Shown in pieces: positions 4,738-6,870 of a stretch of DNA of 6,870 bases; positions within the stretch are counted from its first letter, which is position 1, and the number at the start of each line of letters is the position of its first letter. This DNA comes from Bacillota bacterium (GTDB lineage: Bacteria > Bacillota > Clostridia > Oscillospirales > Oscillospiraceae): contig JAEWML010000185.1 of NCBI GenBank assembly GCA_023393155.1, positions 1-6,870 of the forward strand, written 5' to 3'. Under the pieces are notes generated by a model that was given only the letters and a program-made list of their open reading frames with translations, did no database searches and was not told where the DNA came from. A program made the translations under genes and the position numbers.

Positions 4738-5154
4738 TCATGGTTTTTTCTTAAATGTGAGATATCCCTCCAGAATCAGCGCCGCCGCCACCGCGTCCAC
4801 GGTCTTCTTCCTCTTTTTTGCATTCTGCCCGTTGCCCTGCAAAATCCGGTGGGCGTCGATGGTGGTCCGCCGCTCGTCCCAGAGCACCACCGGCAGCCCC
4901 ACGGACTCCCGCAGCAGCGCCGCCATGGCCTCCGCCTTTTCCGCCCTTGGCCCCAGCGTCCCATCCATATTTTTGGGATAGCCCAAAACCAGCTCCTCCA
5001 CACCGTATTCCTCCGCCAATTTTTTCACGCCCTCCGCCACCTGCTCGGGGCGGTAGGCGTTGATCACGGTGGTGGTCCCGGCCATAAAGCCGGTGGGGTC
5101 GGAGATGGCGATGCCCGTGTGGGCGTCTCCGTAGTCAATGGCCATAATCCGCAT
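4738..5154 (-). CDS. ruvX: RuvX/YqgF family RNase H-fold nuclease (pre-16S rRNA processing / Holliday junction resolvase-like)
   Basis: This 138-residue protein is the standard YqgF length. The fold's acidic residues are in place: D7 in MRIMAIDYGDAHTGIA, E94 in LWDERRTT, and D120 in VDAVAAALILEGYL. The GYPKNMDGT motif (59-66) is also typical. In Escherichia coli YqgF is essential and acts in 16S rRNA 5' end maturation; a resolvase role was proposed from the fold. An in-frame TTG lies 15 nt upstream, but GGAGG at the correct spacing and the conserved MRIMAIDYG N-terminus favour the ATG at 5154. The protein ends in a basic FKKKP tail. It lies 128 nt downstream of the DUF2812 gene and just upstream of the rpmG promoter. 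In many Firmicutes the gene sits next to alaS instead. Confidence 0.96.
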   Translation of the reverse strand: MRIMAIDYGDAHTGIAISDPTGFMAGTTTVINAYRPEQVAEGVKKLAEEYGVEELVLGYPKNMDGTLGPRAEKAEAMAALLRESVGLPVVLWDERRTTIDAHRILQGNGQNAKKRKKTVDAVAAALILEGYLTFKKKP

Positions 5155-5282
5155 GCGCAGTTCCTCCAAATTAAAATAAAATTACTCTCTTGTGATTCCG
5201 CGTTTTTCCCAGCGGCCCCGCAGCGCGCAGGCCGCCGCGCATTATCCCCTGCTTTCCGCCGAAATGCCGCGCTGGCCGGCTC

Positions 5283-6557
5283 TCAGCCCTCCAGCTTCTG
5301 GGCCAGCATGGGCAGCAGACGTTCCGTGCACCGGTCCCGGAAGACTTCCGCCTCCACCGGGTCGTCAAAGTCGCCGTTGGTGCGGTCCAGATAAAACATC
5401 ATCACAATTTGCCGCCCGTCCCGCGCCAGCAGGACAAACTGATTCCAATTGTCTTCGCCGGGGGCTGCCCCCCACGCCTCGTCTACCAGATTTGTCTCCA
5501 CCGGGGCAATCTCTCCCATCCGGTAGTAACCGTCCGACCCGTCATACATCTCCATTTCCGTCAGTGCGGCAAAGGCCCGCTCCGCCGTCCAGACGAAGGG
5601 AAGTCGAACGCTCACGGTACACAGTTCCAAAATTGAGTTTGCCTCTGCCTCATTGGCACGCTCCCTCAACTCGTCAATTTCCGCGCCCGCCGTCGTCCAC
5701 TGGTGATGAAGCTCTCCGGAAATTCCGTTCTCCGCAAGCATTCCATCGTAAAGCTCCTCCAGCCGCACCGCTGGAAAGTCCGCCGTCTCCGGCAATGGAC
5801 GGATGCGGGTTGAGGCGATCAACTGAATTACCTGCGTGGCCAGCACAGCAAACAGCCAACCCGCCAACAGTAGTTTTAACCCGGAAATCACCGCGTACCG
5901 CCTATGGGCCTTACGGTAGTCCGCGTGATGATCCAGCGGCTCTCCCTCTGCCAGGCGTTTGCGCAGCCGCCGGATATTCAGCCAGCCCCGCACACTGTTC
6001 ACCGTCTCCAGCAGGACAAAAAATACCCAGTAAATTCTAACGGGCTCCTCTCCGGTTACCAACAGCTCAAACCTTAGATCGGGCCTCCCCGGCATAAGCA
6101 AATCCCAAAATACCACCGCCATAAAGACCAGCATCAAAAAAACGTCTCTTCGCAGCCTTCCATGCAGCCGTTTCAGGGATTTTGCCTGCTCCACGGGGTC
6201 GGTGTGCAGCTCCGGCACGCCCGCGTTTTCGTCGGTCCGGAAAACATAATAGCAAATGTCCTTCCGAAAGCCCTCCTCGGTATGGAGCGCCGCGAAATGC
6301 CACCCGCAGGAATCGTACAGCGCCAGCTCATCCTCCGTCAGCGCCCGGCTCAGAACGTCCATGCGGTAGCGGGTCTTTTGGGGCGTTCCCCGCTTGAACC
6401 AGACAGACCAGCGGGTGAAATGGTCCACAAACAGCCCCTGCTCCGCCATATCGGAAAACCAGCTTTCATTGCGGTCCAAATCGCACAAGTCGTCAGGCTT
6501 CCACCTGCGGACGTATTCGCTCTCGTCTTTCTCCAGAGCTTCTACTCGGTCAGGCAT
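5283..6557 (-). CDS. DUF2812-type membrane protein paired with a PadR regulator
   Basis: The product has 424 residues. The N-terminal 138 residues are soluble and resemble DUF2812: an NESWFSDMAEQGLFVDHFT segment, then VWFKRGTPQKTRYRMDVLS and ELALYDSCGWHFAAL (30-91), the repeating aromatic/Gly/basic pattern of that family. Three hydrophobic segments follow, at about 139-155, 174-189 and 222-248. Positive charges lie before the first segment and between the second and third (RRLRKR). The positive-inside rule therefore puts the N-terminus in the cytoplasm and the C-terminal 170 or so residues (251-424) outside. That outer part is acidic, has no motif I recognise, and contains a predicted helical stretch (about 283-310). 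The ATG at 6557 follows GGAGGGAGGA and overlaps the end of the PadR gene by 16 nt, so the two are translationally coupled. The function is unknown. DUF2812 proteins commonly sit with PadR regulators, which suggests a membrane sensor or envelope-stress partner. Confidence 0.85.
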   Translation of the reverse strand: MPDRVEALEKDESEYVRRWKPDDLCDLDRNESWFSDMAEQGLFVDHFTRWSVWFKRGTPQKTRYRMDVLSRALTEDELALYDSCGWHFAALHTEEGFRKDICYYVFRTDENAGVPELHTDPVEQAKSLKRLHGRLRRDVFLMLVFMAVVFWDLLMPGRPDLRFELLVTGEEPVRIYWVFFVLLETVNSVRGWLNIRRLRKRLAEGEPLDHHADYRKAHRRYAVISGLKLLLAGWLFAVLATQVIQLIASTRIRPLPETADFPAVRLEELYDGMLAENGISGELHHQWTTAGAEIDELRERANEAEANSILELCTVSVRLPFVWTAERAFAALTEMEMYDGSDGYYRMGEIAPVETNLVDEAWGAAPGEDNWNQFVLLARDGRQIVMMFYLDRTNGDFDDPVEAEVFRDRCTERLLPMLAQKLEG

Positions 6558-6865
6558 TTCGTGTCCTCCCTCCAGCGCGTCTGGTCCTCCAGCATGGCTT
6601 GCAGCCGCTCCGTCTCCGCCCGCAGGGCTGCCCGGCCCATCTCGGTGATGGCATAGGTTTTGCGCCGCCCGTCGTCGTCCACAATCTCGATATACCGCTC
6701 CGCTTCCATCCGGGTCAAAACGCCGTACAGCGTCCCCGGTCCCATGCGCACCCGGCCCTGAGAAGCCCTCGGCACCGAGGCCATGATCTGATAGCCGTGG
6801 CTGGGCACGGTCAGCACCAGCAAAATATAGTACATGGCCTCCGTCATCGGTCCCCCGGCTGGCAT
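6542..6865 (-). CDS. PadR family winged-helix transcriptional regulator
   Basis: The 107-residue product has the PadR winged helix-turn-helix: MTEAMYYILLVLTVPSHGYQIM (7-28), then RVRMGPGTLYGVLTRMEAERYIE (38-60) with the hallmark GTLYGVL recognition-helix segment, and a wing with DDGRRKTYAITEMGRAAL. A short C-terminal helix (about 82-105) should provide dimerisation, as in the small PadR subfamily. The frame stays open to the right edge. The ATG at 6865 leaves only five bases before the window ends, and an internal ATG at 6847 is possible. The longer form agrees with the GGPMTEAMYY start I remember for DUF2812-linked relatives, but the true start may lie outside the window. The gene overlaps the DUF2812 gene by 16 nt. 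PadR proteins of this type usually repress their own operon; the operator would lie beyond the edge. Confidence 0.92.
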   Translation of the reverse strand: MPAGGPMTEAMYYILLVLTVPSHGYQIMASVPRASQGRVRMGPGTLYGVLTRMEAERYIEIVDDDGRRKTYAITEMGRAALRAETERLQAMLEDQTRWREDTKCLTE

Positions 6866-6870
6866 AAGGC

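Noticed and set aside
5155..5169. TTG start for ruvX five codons upstream
   Set aside because: It would place the GGAGG binding site inside the coding region. The ATG at 5154 has the correct spacing and the conserved N-terminus.
5212..5235. GCGGCC/GGCCGC inverted repeat in the 128-nt spacer between the DUF2812 gene and ruvX, considered as a terminator
   Set aside because: On the minus strand the stem is followed by an A-run rather than a T-run. The spacer is G+C-rich and such short palindromes are expected. I see no clear promoter for ruvX there either.
5192..6040. 282-codon plus-strand open frame opposite the DUF2812 gene
   Set aside because: The product is a Pro/Ser/Arg-rich low-complexity sequence typical of a shadow frame, while the minus-strand frame has clear domains and membrane segments.

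Overview
The window is a chromosomal segment of a G+C-rich Firmicute, most likely a clostridial gut-type bacterium of the Oscillospiraceae. I infer this from the rpmG-secE-nusG-rplK-rplA-rplJ-rplL gene order, strong AGGAGG ribosome binding sites, consensus sigma-A promoters, a Firmicute-type L10 leader and the PadR/DUF2812 gene pair. The assignment is inference; no species marker is present.

Layout from left to right. Positions 1-597 (+) hold the C-terminal half of a PLP-dependent class I/II aminotransferase that begins outside the window. Positions 598-985 hold no intact gene, but do hold a decayed VOC/glyoxalase-like gene (+) with two in-frame stops and no 3' half. Everything from 986 to the right edge is on the minus strand. 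Read in transcription order this is: a PadR-type regulator and an overlapping DUF2812 membrane protein (6865-5283); ruvX (5154-4738); a promoter and long leader; rpmG, secE, nusG, rplK and rplA (4527-2293); a second promoter with an L10 leader and attenuator; rplJ and rplL (2024-1045); and a strong intrinsic terminator (1022-986).

How the genes work together. The central block makes the 50S L1 stalk (L1), the GTPase-associated centre (L11, L10, L7/L12) and L33, together with the transcription elongation/coupling factor NusG and the translocase subunit SecE. Three layers of control can be read from the sequence. A consensus promoter precedes rpmG. A GTGGGAGG/CCACCAC structure before rplK looks like an L1 autoregulatory site. 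A separate consensus promoter drives a leader with mutually exclusive antiterminator and terminator pairings before rplJL, as expected for L10(L12)4 feedback.

Most of the window is conserved housekeeping DNA and I see no new defence or mobile system. The points most worth checking are the leader architecture before rplJ, including a hairpin across the -35 element and a long-range closing stem. Others are the absence of rpoB/rpoC after rplL, the VOC pseudogene beside that breakpoint, and the PadR/DUF2812 pair with its uncharacterised extracytoplasmic domain.
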